A stretch of 64,000 bases of DNA from Terriglobia bacterium (GTDB lineage: Bacteria > Acidobacteriota > Terriglobia > Terriglobales > Acidobacteriaceae). The translations under genes were made by a program, and so were the position numbers. A model generated the notes under the pieces. That model was not told the origin of the DNA. It saw nothing but the letters and a program-made list of their open reading frames with translations, and did no database searches. This document shows positions 27,408 through 36,616 of this stretch, in pieces; positions within the stretch are counted from its first letter, which is position 1, and every line of letters begins with the position of its first letter. The DNA lies in NCBI GenBank assembly GCA_020073465.1, contig JAIQFC010000013.1, positions 62,001 through 126,000 of the forward strand. Reading direction: 5' to 3'.

Positions 27408-30400
27408 ATGAGCACTTCCCTCTGGTCAATCTGGAATGCGGCGCAGCTTGGACTGGCTAAGCCGACGGCGGCAGAATTGTCTCTGCTGATCCTGCTGGGC
27501 GCTTTTGTGTTAGCGCTGCGCACCTTCCGAGAGCGTTATCTCAAAATATGGATTCTGGGCTGGACTGCGCTGGTGGCATCCCGGCTGGCGGAGCATGTGT
27601 TCGCCTCGCAAATCCCGGCGCAGTATCTGCCGGTGGCGGTGCAGGCGGCATTCGTCGTGGCCATAGGGCTGCTGGCCGGGGCCGTCCTGGTGTATTCGCG
27701 CAGCCGCGATTTGTTCATTCCGCTGGCGGTGATCACGCCGGTACTGGCGGGCTTCGCCGCGGCGCGCGTATTGATGTGGTCGGATTCGCTCCCGCTGCGC
27801 GTGGCCTTGGAGGTTGGCTACCGGATTGTCCTGGTGACGGCGGCAATTGCATTGGTGCGTGCGCGACGCGGCCGTTGGGAACTGGGAACGTGGGCGCTGG
27901 CACTGGGTTTGCCGTTCCTGCACCTGGCTTGGGGACCTTTCACGAATCAGGTTCCGGCCGCAGTCTGGGTGGCGGCAGAAATCCTGCTTGGCCTGAGCAT
28001 GCTGCTGGTGGTATTCGACCAGGCAAAGGCGCGGACGCGGCGGCTGAGAGTGACGCACGCCTTGACGGCGGGAATCGCAAGCGCACAGCAGTACGGCAAC
28101 ATGGTTCAGACGGCACTGCAGGAATTGCAGCGCGTGACCAAGACGAAGGCCGCGTGGTTCCGCCTGGTAGAAGGCGGACACATGGTTGCGACGCACGCGG
28201 TTGGCGTGTCCGGGGACTTCCTGCGGGATGCAGGCTTCGCACAAGTTACAGAAGACGTGTCGCGAATGCTGGAGAAGGCACAGGCCCGGGTGGTGAAGAC
28301 TGATCAGGCGGATCCGGAGAGTCCGGCGTGCCTGGAGGCGGAGAAGATTCGCCAGGTCGTGATGCTGCCGGTGGTGGGTAAGAAGTCGCCGATCGGCCTC
28401 CTGCTCTTGGGGAGTTCGCGGACGATTGGCTGGACTCCCGAGGAACTGGAGTTTCTGCAGACCTGTGCGCAACAGCTGGCCATCGCAGTGGAGAACTTCC
28501 GGCTGCTGGAACAGGTGCTGCGCTCCCAGCGGCAGTGGATGAATACGTTTGATTCGATCCACGATATCATCCTGGCGCACGACGAAGACTACCGGATTAT
28601 CAAAGCCAACCAGGTGCTGCTGGAGCACGTGGGGCAGGCAACAGCGGACGTGCTGGGGAACACGTGCGAGTCAGTGCTGCCGCACGGGTTTGGGGAGTGG
28701 ACGGGGTGTCCGTACTGCGCCATGGGCGGAGACGACGAGTTCACGGAGGGCGCCGACCCCTGCTTTGGCGGGTTCTCGGTGGTTTCCACGTCATCGTATA
28801 GCGAGCAAGGAAGCCCGCAAAAAGGAATCATCCACGTTGTACGGGACATTACGGATCGGCGCTCCGCGGAAGAAAAGTACCGCTTGCTGTTTGAACAGGT
28901 GCAGGAAGGTGTGTACGTCGCGACCCCAGCGGGTCAGATTCTCGACTGTAACGACGCATTCGTGCACATGTTGGGGTATGCCACACGAGAAGAGTTGCTG
29001 GTGCTTAATCTGAACACGGACATTTGCGTCGATCCCAACCAGCGGGAGAGCTTCCGGAAAGAGATCGAGACGCACAACTATGTGCGCAACTTCGAAGTGA
29101 CGCTGCGGCGAAAGGATGGAACGATTCTGCTGGCGGCGGAGAGCAGCTTTGCGACGCGAGATTCGGTGGGGAGCATCGAGCGCTATCAGGGTTTTGTACT
29201 CGATATGACGGAGAAGCGGCGCGCGGAAGAAGAAATGCGGCGCCGGAATCGCGAATTGAACGCGCTGAACGCGATGGCAGTGGTGGCGACACAGTCGTTC
29301 GACCTGGACGAAATTCTGAACCTGACGCTGCGGCAGGTGGTTTCGCTTTTCGGGGGGGAGAGCGGATCGGTCTATTTGTCCGACACCGATGCTCCGACGT
29401 ACCGGCGCCGGGCAGCTTGGGGACCGCGGAGCCGGGACAAGAACCGGCCGGCAGAAATCTCTTTCCCCGACGGTTTTGGCGATCTGGTGATGCGCTCGCG
29501 TACGGAGGTGATCACAGCAGAATATCTTCCCCACCTGCCGGCGCAAGTCGCAGACTTCATCCGCTCGGATGCGGACCGGGCGTGGATCTGGGTGCTGTTC
29601 TGGGGCAAGGACGCACCGACCGGCATCATGGGGCTGTGCAGCCAACTGGGATACGAATACTCCAGCAATGAAGAGAACCTCATGGTGGCCATCAGCCGGC
29701 AGTTGGCTACGACCATTGAGAAGGTCCGGCTGTACGAAGAAACCTGCCGGGCCTACGAAGACCTGCGCAAGACGCAGGAGCAGCTGCTGCAGAGCGAGAA
29801 GATGTCGGCGGTCGGCCAGCTTATTGCCGGCGTGGCGCATGAACTCAACAACCCGCTAACCGCCATTCTGGGATATGCACAACTGCTCGAGAGCGAGGGC
29901 CTGAGCGAGCGGGCGACAGATTACGTTGGCAAGCTCTTCAAGCAGGCGCAGCGGACGCATCGCGTGGTACAGAACCTGCTGTCGTTCGCGCGGCAAAGGA
30001 AGCCGGAGCGTGATGAAGTCGATATTCGGAAGGTGCTTGATGAGACCTTGGCCCTGCGCGACTACGATCTGAAAATCAACAACATCAGCGTCGAGCGGGA
30101 GGCGCCAAGTGAGCCTTTGGCGGTGGTTGCTGACCCGCACCAGATCGAACAGGTGTTCCTGAACATCATCAACAATGCGGTGGACGCGATTCTGGAAACG
30201 GGGCGGGCTGGCAAGCTGAAAATTCGCGTCTATTCCGAGAACGGGCACGTCTGCACGCAGTTCGCGGATGACGGGCCCGGTTTGAAAGATCCCAAGCGTA
30301 TTTTCGATCCGTTCTACACCACCAAGAGTGTGGGCAAAGGCACTGGATTGGGGCTCAGCATTTGCTACGGCATTGTGAAGGAGCACGGCGGCGACATCAC

Positions 30401-30917
30401 CGCGCGCAATGGAGCAGAGGGCGGAGCGATCATTGAAGTGCGACTACCGGTTGCGGCCCAAGTGGACGCATCGCCGGAAGTGGTAGCTACCACTCCACGG
30501 CGCCGTGAAGGAGCCATCGATGGCCGGGTGCTGTTGATGGAGGAAGAAGAGGGCGTGCTTGAGTTTGAACGCGACGTCCTGGCCGGGGCCGGAGCGAGCG
30601 TGGTGACCGCACGCAAGAGCCAGGATGTGAAAGCGCGTATGCTTTCCGAACCGTTTGACGCGGTAATCATGAACGGGAAGATCCCCGGGGATTGGAACGT
30701 CAAAGAGGCCTATTCCTGGCTGAAACAGAATTGCCCGGGAATGGAAAAACATCTTCTGTTTACGTTCTCGCACAGCGTCGAGCAGGGAGAGACCCGGACC
30801 TTCCTGCAAGAGAACAACGTTCCTTGCTTGGTAAAACCCTTCGAGGTTGCGGACCTGATCTCGCAGGCGCGGCGGTTGCTGCAAAAAGCCGCGACGGCTG
30901 CAGCTTCAGCGAGCTAA
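27408..30917 (+). CDS. Hybrid sensor histidine kinase with PAS/GAF domains and degenerate receiver
   Basis: About 1169 residues. Residues ~10-190 hold about seven hydrophobic helices, followed by a GAF, two PAS domains, a second GAF, a dimerisation domain with His811 (GVAHELNNP), and an ATPase domain with N box near 918 and G box GTGLGLS near 977. The C-terminal ~120 residues resemble a receiver, but the phospho-acceptor position is Asn1089 (IMNGKIPG) and the acidic pocket is reduced to MEEEEG, so this part is probably not phosphorylated. I chose ATG 27408 because it opens the first helix; ATG 27315 is also in frame. It is divergent from the HD-GYP regulator. Confidence 0.85.
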   Translation: MSTSLWSIWNAAQLGLAKPTAAELSLLILLGAFVLALRTFRERYLKIWILGWTALVASRLAEHVFASQIPAQYLPVAVQAAFVVAIGLLAGAVLVYSRSRDLFIPLAVITPVLAGFAAARVLMWSDSLPLRVALEVGYRIVLVTAAIALVRARRGRWELGTWALALGLPFLHLAWGPFTNQVPAAVWVAAEILLGLSMLLVVFDQAKARTRRLRVTHALTAGIASAQQYGNMVQTALQELQRVTKTKAAWFRLVEGGHMVATHAVGVSGDFLRDAGFAQVTEDVSRMLEKAQARVVKTDQADPESPACLEAEKIRQVVMLPVVGKKSPIGLLLLGSSRTIGWTPEELEFLQTCAQQLAIAVENFRLLEQVLRSQRQWMNTFDSIHDIILAHDEDYRIIKANQVLLEHVGQATADVLGNTCESVLPHGFGEWTGCPYCAMGGDDEFTEGADPCFGGFSVVSTSSYSEQGSPQKGIIHVVRDITDRRSAEEKYRLLFEQVQEGVYVATPAGQILDCNDAFVHMLGYATREELLVLNLNTDICVDPNQRESFRKEIETHNYVRNFEVTLRRKDGTILLAAESSFATRDSVGSIERYQGFVLDMTEKRRAEEEMRRRNRELNALNAMAVVATQSFDLDEILNLTLRQVVSLFGGESGSVYLSDTDAPTYRRRAAWGPRSRDKNRPAEISFPDGFGDLVMRSRTEVITAEYLPHLPAQVADFIRSDADRAWIWVLFWGKDAPTGIMGLCSQLGYEYSSNEENLMVAISRQLATTIEKVRLYEETCRAYEDLRKTQEQLLQSEKMSAVGQLIAGVAHELNNPLTAILGYAQLLESEGLSERATDYVGKLFKQAQRTHRVVQNLLSFARQRKPERDEVDIRKVLDETLALRDYDLKINNISVEREAPSEPLAVVADPHQIEQVFLNIINNAVDAILETGRAGKLKIRVYSENGHVCTQFADDGPGLKDPKRIFDPFYTTKSVGKGTGLGLSICYGIVKEHGGDITARNGAEGGAIIEVRLPVAAQVDASPEVVATTPRRREGAIDGRVLLMEEEEGVLEFERDVLAGAGASVVTARKSQDVKARMLSEPFDAVIMNGKIPGDWNVKEAYSWLKQNCPGMEKHLLFTFSHSVEQGETRTFLQENNVPCLVKPFEVADLISQARRLLQKAATAAASAS

Positions 30918-31044
30918 GATAACCTGGATCCTTCCTGCTCCAACTGCTCGCGAGCTACAGCCGAACCGGCAGGATCATGGCATTCCGCATCCGATTCTCC
31001 GAGAATGAGTTCGCTTCCGACCGTGTCCGGTTTATAGTCAGCGG

Positions 31045-31507
31045 ATGGCCGATCGCGGTTACCCTGCCCTGCAAAAGATGGTAAGACCGGTGCCGCACGG
31101 AGTAACGGCGGTTGGCATCTTCTTGTGTTTCGGGGCCGCCATGGCTGCTCTGGCTGGGGTGACACTAGCCCGGCCAGGCACGCTCCTCGATCGCGCGTGG
31201 GCTCTCAATCTGCCGGCTTACCGGCAGCTCGCGCCGCTCGGCAGGGGAATCGGCGCTCTCTTTCTTACCCTCAGCGCGGGCCCTGGCAATGGCCGCGACG
31301 GGGTGGTTCAGACGGCGTCTTTGGGGATGGAGACTGGCCGTCGTGATCATCGCAACCCAAGTGCTCGGAGATCTGGTGAATCTCGTCCGGGGTGATTTCC
31401 TTCGCGGCGGGGTAGGATTCTTCATCGCGGGCGCGCTCCTGCTGTATCTATTGAGTGCCAGAGTGAGAGCTGTTTTCCACAGCGGAACAGCCTCGAACGT
31501 TATGTGA
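31045..31507 (+). pseudogene. Small membrane protein, frameshifted
   Basis: Two frames together make one plausible protein. The first part (31045 to ~31280) encodes hydrophobic helices; the second (from ~31283 to the TGA at 31505-31507) continues in the +1 frame with LAMAATGWFRRRLWGW, then two more helices. The join lies at the GCGGGCCC run at 31276-31283, consistent with one extra G. It could be a real disruption, an assembly error or a programmed shift. No family is recognised. About 140 residues if repaired. Confidence 0.5.
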
Positions 31508-31656
31508 CGGGGTCAAAGAGCATGTCATAGAGTCCTAGACCCGATCGCGCACATCGATCCTGACGCTCTCCTCGAAAACCGGTGCTGGCAGAACACAACA
31601 CGTTCAAGAGCAGTCGCCCGTTCGAGCAGCTACTACACGTTCGGCGGGCAAACAAT

Positions 31657-32868
31657 TCACATGCTTTGATATCGAGTTGTCGGTGCGATCGGAGTTTTGA
31701 ACACCACCCTGAGTAAGGGGGGAGCAATAAGTGTGGTGGCAATTGACATGAAGACGACGGTGTCGTAGATGCTCTGACCAATGACGCCCAGCGAAAGGCC
31801 AATCTGTGCCACGACCATGCCAACTTCTCCGCGCGGGATCATCCCGACGCCAATGCGTGCCGAGTCTGGCCATCCGAGACGATAGGACGCGAGTGCGCAA
31901 CCCACGAACTTGGAGAGCACTGCGGCCGTGACGATCAGAAGAGCAAGCGCGACAGTCGGCCAGCTGGCAAATGTAGCCAGATTCAAGTGAAGACCGATGC
32001 CCACGAGGAAAAAAGGCACTAGCAGCTCCGTTACCCCCTGTGCCAGATCATGCACTCGGTCTTCGACGCTTCCAGATAGCGCCAAACCTGCAAGGAAGGC
32101 CCCTATTGTCGCGGCGACCCCTGCATAGACGGCCAACACGGACAGCGCAAAAAGTAAAACCAGGGCGGCAGCGAACTGCGCTTCTCCTGCATGCAGCTTT
32201 TGATTGATGTTTGGGATCACCCTCCCCATGGTTCTTGTACCCCACTTCAACACAAGCCAAGTGAATCCGACCGCCAAGGTAGCCGTCAGAGCAAGTTCCA
32301 CGAGGTTGACTTTCCCCTTCGCGAGACTGCTAACCACGGCCAGTATGAGCAACCCCAGGACGTCATCGATGACCGCTGCGCCCAGAATGATCTTGCTTGC
32401 CCTTTCCTGCAGCAAGCCTTTCGCGGCTAGAACTTGCGCGGTGATTCCTACACTAGTCGCCACCAGGGCGGCACCAACAAAGATGGATTCGATCCGGGGT
32501 TTACCCCAAATTGAGAGGAGACCCCAACCAGCAAGGAATGGAACGGCCACTCCAAGAGTGGCCACCAAGGTTGCGGTTCGACCGCTCTTGATCAAGTCAG
32601 TTGATTTCACCTCCAGCCCCACATTGAACAAAAGGAACATGACGCCAAGCTGACCGAGAGCTGCGAGAAAGTCGTTCGGCGCCATCCAGCCGAGTACCCT
32701 TGGCCCAATCAGTACGCCGGCGAGAATCTGCCCCACTATTCCTGGCTGTTTGAGACGTTCGAAGATCTCATCCAGGAGCTTCGCCGAGCCGAAAACCATA
32801 AGCATCTCAAGAGGCAGGGTCACCTGCTCGTGGCCGCCGCTCATAAAGAAAACCAGGAATGAATGCAT
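31657..32868 (-). CDS. Cation/proton antiporter, CPA2 family
   Basis: About 403 residues with ~12-13 helices, typical of the KefB/NapA type Na+ or K+/H+ antiporters. Helix-1 segment FGSAKLLDEIFERLKQPGIVGQILAGVLIGP is the family start, and there is an Asp in the ion-binding region (helix containing AAVIDDVLGLLIL). It lacks the C-terminal TrkA-N nucleotide-binding domain of KefB/KefC. ATG 32868 has a GAGG 13 nt upstream; ATG 32844 or an upstream start at 32940 are alternatives. Confidence 0.8.
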   Translation of the reverse strand: MHSFLVFFMSGGHEQVTLPLEMLMVFGSAKLLDEIFERLKQPGIVGQILAGVLIGPRVLGWMAPNDFLAALGQLGVMFLLFNVGLEVKSTDLIKSGRTATLVATLGVAVPFLAGWGLLSIWGKPRIESIFVGAALVATSVGITAQVLAAKGLLQERASKIILGAAVIDDVLGLLILAVVSSLAKGKVNLVELALTATLAVGFTWLVLKWGTRTMGRVIPNINQKLHAGEAQFAAALVLLFALSVLAVYAGVAATIGAFLAGLALSGSVEDRVHDLAQGVTELLVPFFLVGIGLHLNLATFASWPTVALALLIVTAAVLSKFVGCALASYRLGWPDSARIGVGMIPRGEVGMVVAQIGLSLGVIGQSIYDTVVFMSIATTLIAPPLLRVVFKTPIAPTTRYQSM

Positions 32869-33019
32869 CACTATTTTGAACCTCACCCCAATCCCCGCCT
32901 TACCGTAACACAGAGGGATATTGCGCAGCTTCAGCACCATGAAGTCTGCACGTGTGAATTCTGAAAAGTCGCGACTAGGTTCTGAGTCGGGGCTTCCGAT
33001 TCCGGTTCAGGAAGAAATT

Positions 33020-33379
33020 CTAGAGTTTGGTACGAAGTGTCTTTACCAGCCGGCGGAGTGCGCCCTCGTTACGGCGGTACCAACGCCATTGGCCACGTTT
33101 GACGGCCTCGACGAGGCCGGCTTTTGTAAGAATGGCCATGTGATGGGAGATGGTGGGCTGGGAGAGATGCATGCGCTCCTGGATGTCGCCGGCACAGAGG
33201 CAGGGATTTTTTCCAGGCAGGCCTTGCGAGTTTCTTTCCGGGGACCGCGGCGCGCGGGGCGCCTGGCGGTCGCCCGGCGAGGGTGCCGATGCTGCGGCTT
33301 GCTTGAGCGCTCGCAGGATGCGGCGGCGTGTGGGATCGGAAATGGCGTCGAGGGTGCGGTCGAGGGCGTCGGTGGCCAT
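33020..33379 (-). CDS. ArsR family transcriptional regulator with inserted segment
   Basis: A 119-residue winged-helix repressor. The first helix (DAISDPTRRRILRAL) and the recognition region (LSQPTISHHMAILTKAGLV), followed by the wing QWRWYRR, are typical ArsR. Between them is a proline-, arginine-rich stretch of about 30 residues (PGDRQAPRAPRSPERN) that most members lack. The corresponding DNA holds an imperfect palindrome, so the insertion may derive from a short repeat. A CLC motif follows and could bind a metal, but it is not the canonical ELCVCDL. The target is unknown. Confidence 0.8.
   Translation of the reverse strand: MATDALDRTLDAISDPTRRRILRALKQAAASAPSPGDRQAPRAPRSPERNSQGLPGKNPCLCAGDIQERMHLSQPTISHHMAILTKAGLVEAVKRGQWRWYRRNEGALRRLVKTLRTKL
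33243..33271. repeat. Palindrome inside the ArsR gene insertion
   Basis: GACCGC (33243-33248) and GCGGTC (33266-33271) pair, and inner GGCGC/GCGCC arms extend the stem with a TG bulge. It lies within the segment encoding the extra residues of the ArsR regulator. I did not find a second clear copy in the window. Confidence 0.4.
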
Positions 33380-33545
33380 GCGTGTAGTTACGAATAGCTG
33401 GGAAATTGATGGATGTCAATCTAAAGAATGATTGAATCTGATTGTCGCCCTGAAACGCGGCTCAGTCGTTTGCGGGGAATGTCGGAAATTGCGAATTCAA
33501 TCAATAGTCAACAATCACGAAATCGACAATTGCACTCGCGTTGAC

Positions 33546-34145
33546 CTACTTCTTCAATATTGGGTTGTAACCGTCGCTGATCAGGCGGGCACGCATGGCC
33601 TCGGCTTCTTTGATGTCGGTGAAGGGGCCGACTTGGACGTGGAACAGCTTGTCGGCGGTTGAGGTTGCAGCTACGAAAGCCGGGTACTGCTTCTTCTTGA
33701 GCGCGTCCACCAGGGCCTCCGCGTCCTCCTGCTTGCTTACCGCGGCCACCTGGACGAAATAACCAGCAGAGGGCAGAGTGGTCATCGGGTCGGGCGTAGC
33801 GGCTGCCGGTGCCGCAGTTTGAGCGGGCGCGGAATTTGCCGGGGCTGAGTTGCTGGCAGGTTTGGGCTCAGACGCGGGAGTAAGTTCGGGATTCGCATCC
33901 TTCTGCTCGACAGCCTTGTAGAAGGTCATGGGAGGCTGTGAGGTACTGTTGGCAGAAGATTTCGTCTTTGTCGGTGCGGGTTGCGGCGACAGAGCGGCGC
34001 TGGCGGTGGAAATTCCCGGCTCCGACTTGCGCCCAAGCGAGTAGCCGACGGCAAAGAAGGTGGCGCAGATGGCCACCAGGCCAAAGAACAGGACCAGCAA
34101 CTTGCCTGTGCCCAGCGTGATTTCGGTGTCTTGTGCGGATGCCAT
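33546..34145 (-). CDS. SPOR domain protein
   Basis: A 199-residue bitopic protein: cytoplasmic N-terminus, one helix at residues ~15-35, a Pro/Ser/Ala-rich linker, and a C-terminal SPOR domain (~120-199, beginning YFVQVAAVSKQEDA). SPOR domains bind denuded peptidoglycan at the septum, so a role in cell division or wall remodelling is likely. The linker contains repeated Ala/Pro stretches and is probably extended across the periplasm. Confidence 0.87.
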   Translation of the reverse strand: MASAQDTEITLGTGKLLVLFFGLVAICATFFAVGYSLGRKSEPGISTASAALSPQPAPTKTKSSANSTSQPPMTFYKAVEQKDANPELTPASEPKPASNSAPANSAPAQTAAPAAATPDPMTTLPSAGYFVQVAAVSKQEDAEALVDALKKKQYPAFVAATSTADKLFHVQVGPFTDIKEAEAMRARLISDGYNPILKK

Positions 34146-34192
34146 AAATCACTCCACGAAAACTTCGGGCCGTTTGCGCGAACCTCAGGAAT

Positions 34193-34228
34193 CCCCGCCC
34201 TCTCGCAGAAAACGCGAGAAGGACGGGG
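34193..34228. repeat. Palindromic repeat, family A, intergenic copy
   Basis: CCCCGCCCTCTCGC (34193-34206) pairs with GCGAGAAGGACGGGG (34214-34228) with one bulged base and a 7-nt loop. It sits between the SPOR gene start and the end of the slipin gene. Confidence 0.65.
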
Positions 34229-34242
34229 CACCCTCGTCGTTC

Positions 34243-35034
34243 CTATGCGGTCTTCGCCGGTGTTCCTCCTTCAGGCTTCAGAAGCTTTTGGATTCCTGAG
34301 AAGAAATCCACCGGGACAGGGAAGACTACGGTCGTGTTCTTTTCCACACCGATCTCGGTCAGGGTCTGCAAATAGCGGAGCTGGACGCTCACAGGTTCGG
34401 TGGCCAGCAGGTGTGCGGCATCGACCAGACGCTGCGCGGCTGAGAACTCGCCTTCGGCGTGAATGATCTTGGAACGCTTCTCGCGCTCGGCTTCGGCCTG
34501 CTTGGCCATGGCGCGCAGCATCGACTCCGGCATGTCCACCTGCTTGACTTCGACATTGACGACCTTCACGCCCCAAGGGGCAGTGTGGGTGTCGAGAATG
34601 CTCTGCAGGCGGAGATTGATCTTTTCCCGATGGGCCAGAAGTTCGTCGAGTTCCTGCTCGCCGAGGACCGAGCGCAATGTGGTTTGGGCGAATTGCGAGG
34701 TCTGGTACACGTAGTTGGAAACTTCGACAACCGCCTTGCTGGGATCAATGACCCGCAGGAAGATTACGGCGTTGACCTTCAGCGTGACGTTGTCGCGCGT
34801 GATGATGTCCTGCGGAGGAACTTCGAGGGCCTCCTGGCGCAGGGACACGCGCACCATGCGGTCGATAGGCGCGAATACAAGGATGATGCCGGGGCCTTTG
34901 GCGCTGGACAGCAAGCGCCCGAGGCGGAAGATGACACCGCGTTCGTACTCGGCAAGGATCTTGATGGAACTAAGCAGGTAGATGACAACGATAACAATGG
35001 CAATTGTAGTGAAGCCGAACCCAAGCACTTCCAT
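34243..35034 (-). CDS. Slipin / SPFH-band 7 family membrane protein
   Basis: A 263-residue protein with one N-terminal helix and a band-7 domain (ERGVIFRLGR at ~35 to the coiled-coil region near 190-215). Slipins form membrane scaffolds and are paired with NfeD proteases in many genomes. That pairing is present here: the NfeD gene lies just upstream on the same strand, separated by about 210 nt that include a palindromic repeat. ATG 35034 has a strong ribosome site (GGAGG, 6-nt spacing) and is preferred over a GTG at 35046. Confidence 0.9.
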   Translation of the reverse strand: MEVLGFGFTTIAIVIVVIYLLSSIKILAEYERGVIFRLGRLLSSAKGPGIILVFAPIDRMVRVSLRQEALEVPPQDIITRDNVTLKVNAVIFLRVIDPSKAVVEVSNYVYQTSQFAQTTLRSVLGEQELDELLAHREKINLRLQSILDTHTAPWGVKVVNVEVKQVDMPESMLRAMAKQAEAEREKRSKIIHAEGEFSAAQRLVDAAHLLATEPVSVQLRYLQTLTEIGVEKNTTVVFPVPVDFFSGIQKLLKPEGGTPAKTA

Positions 35035-35189
35035 GGATACCTCCACGCAGGGAGCAGCAAGCGCTCCTCAAGCGGATTGTATAGCAGTGGGGCAGTGGCG
35101 GCGTGCAATTCGAAAGTGGAGTGGTTGCTTGGCTTGATACGCGGGGGGATCGAAATTCGCACAGGTCTGCAGCGGTGGGTGGTCTTCGC

Positions 35190-35245
35190 CCGGGCGGACA
35201 GCCGAGAGCCGGCCCTGAGCCTGCCGACTGGGCGGCTGTCCTGCA
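35190..35245. repeat. Palindromic repeat, family B, intergenic copy
   Basis: GGACAGCC (35196-35203) and GGCTGTCC (35234-35241) form a perfect 8-bp inverted repeat around a 30-nt loop containing a second partial palindrome. It lies between the slipin and NfeD genes, immediately after the NfeD stop. Confidence 0.7.
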
Positions 35246-35246
35246 C

Positions 35247-36569
35247 TCAGATCACGGCAGCCGTGGGCTTGGGTGAGTGCGTAACGGACAGAGGATCTAC
35301 CTGCAGGACGAGTCCGTCAACACTCCGCACGATTACAAGTTGACCTACGGGTAGAGTAGAGGACGAGACTGCGTCCCAGAGTTCGCCATGGACGAAGACT
35401 TTGCCCTGGGGGGAGAGCGTAGTTTGCGCTATGCCAGTTTCGCCCACCAGGCCTTGGACTCCGGTGACGACTTTGTTCCGTCGTGCCTTGAGGGCGATGC
35501 TCATCAGGAATGCCGTAATCAAACCCAGCGGAATGCTGACCGACAACGCGGTGACGAGGTGGACGCGCATTTCGGGGATGGGAGCGTCGACAAGCAGCAA
35601 TCCTCCGATGGTGATCAAGGCGATGCCGCCAATGGTCAACACGCCGTGGGTGGCGAACTTCGCTTCCGCAGCGAAGAGGGCAAAGGCGCCAAGAATCAGG
35701 ACCAGCGCTGCAAAGCGGGTGGGGAGAAGGTTCAAGGCGAAGATCGCCAACAGGATGAAGACGACTCCGACAGTCCCGGGAATCACCGCGCCGGGATGAT
35801 TGAACTCAATGTAGAGCGACAGCGCGCCGATCGCCAGAAGCAGGAAGGCGATATTGGGGTTCATCAGGTAGGCCAGGATGTGTTCTTTCAATGTCATGTC
35901 GAAGAAAACGACAGGCTGGCCGGTCAGTTTGAGAGTTGCCGTTTCACCGTTGAAGCGTTTGAAGCCCTTGCCCTCGGCCTGGCGAAAAAGATCTTCTTCG
36001 CTGGAGGCGACGTAGTCGATGAGGTGCTGCGAGAGTGCTTCCTGTTCGGTGAAGGACTTGGAGGCACGGACGGCACTTTCGGCTACGTCCACGTTGCGTC
36101 CACGCTTGGAGGCAACCGAGCGCATGAGCGCGGCCGCGTCGTTCTCCATCTTCTCCTTCATCACATCATCCAGTTTGCCGCCGCCCAGCACAACCGGGTG
36201 GGCCGCGCCGGCGTTCGTACCCGGCGCCATCGCGGCAATATCGACCGATTCAAGAATGAAAAATCCCGCTGAACCTGCGCGGCTGCCACTGGGCGTAACG
36301 TAAAGAATCACCGGAACCTTCGAGGCAGTGATCTTTTCGATAATGTTGCGGGTGGAGTCGATCAGGCCGCCCGGAGTATTCAGTTCGATCAGCAGCGCCT
36401 GGTCGTTGCGGCGTTGGGCTTCGTCAATGGCGCGGGAAATGTATTCCGCCGTGATGGGCTGGATCGTGTCATTGACGACGATCTTAAGAACCTCAGCAGA
36501 GGCGGAAAAGCAGAGGAGCGAAGCCGTTGCCAGCCAGAAAACGAGACGCAGTATCAAGGTATTTCTCAT
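35247..36569 (-). CDS. NfeD family membrane serine protease
   Basis: About 440 residues: a signal peptide, an N-terminal ClpP-class protease domain (residues ~25-205), a bundle of membrane helices (~225-350) and a C-terminal OB-fold NfeD domain (~375-435). The likely catalytic Ser lies in SGSRAGSAGFF near residue 95, and the Lys in the DVMKEKMEND segment near 147, the Ser/Lys dyad used by stomatin-specific NfeD proteases. The substrate is often the partner slipin. ATG 36569 begins the signal peptide. Confidence 0.88.
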   Translation of the reverse strand: MRNTLILRLVFWLATASLLCFSASAEVLKIVVNDTIQPITAEYISRAIDEAQRRNDQALLIELNTPGGLIDSTRNIIEKITASKVPVILYVTPSGSRAGSAGFFILESVDIAAMAPGTNAGAAHPVVLGGGKLDDVMKEKMENDAAALMRSVASKRGRNVDVAESAVRASKSFTEQEALSQHLIDYVASSEEDLFRQAEGKGFKRFNGETATLKLTGQPVVFFDMTLKEHILAYLMNPNIAFLLLAIGALSLYIEFNHPGAVIPGTVGVVFILLAIFALNLLPTRFAALVLILGAFALFAAEAKFATHGVLTIGGIALITIGGLLLVDAPIPEMRVHLVTALSVSIPLGLITAFLMSIALKARRNKVVTGVQGLVGETGIAQTTLSPQGKVFVHGELWDAVSSSTLPVGQLVIVRSVDGLVLQVDPLSVTHSPKPTAAVI

Positions 36570-36616
36570 AAGGACAGAGGGGCACGTGGCACGCTCCTCC
36601 ACCAATATTCTTACTC

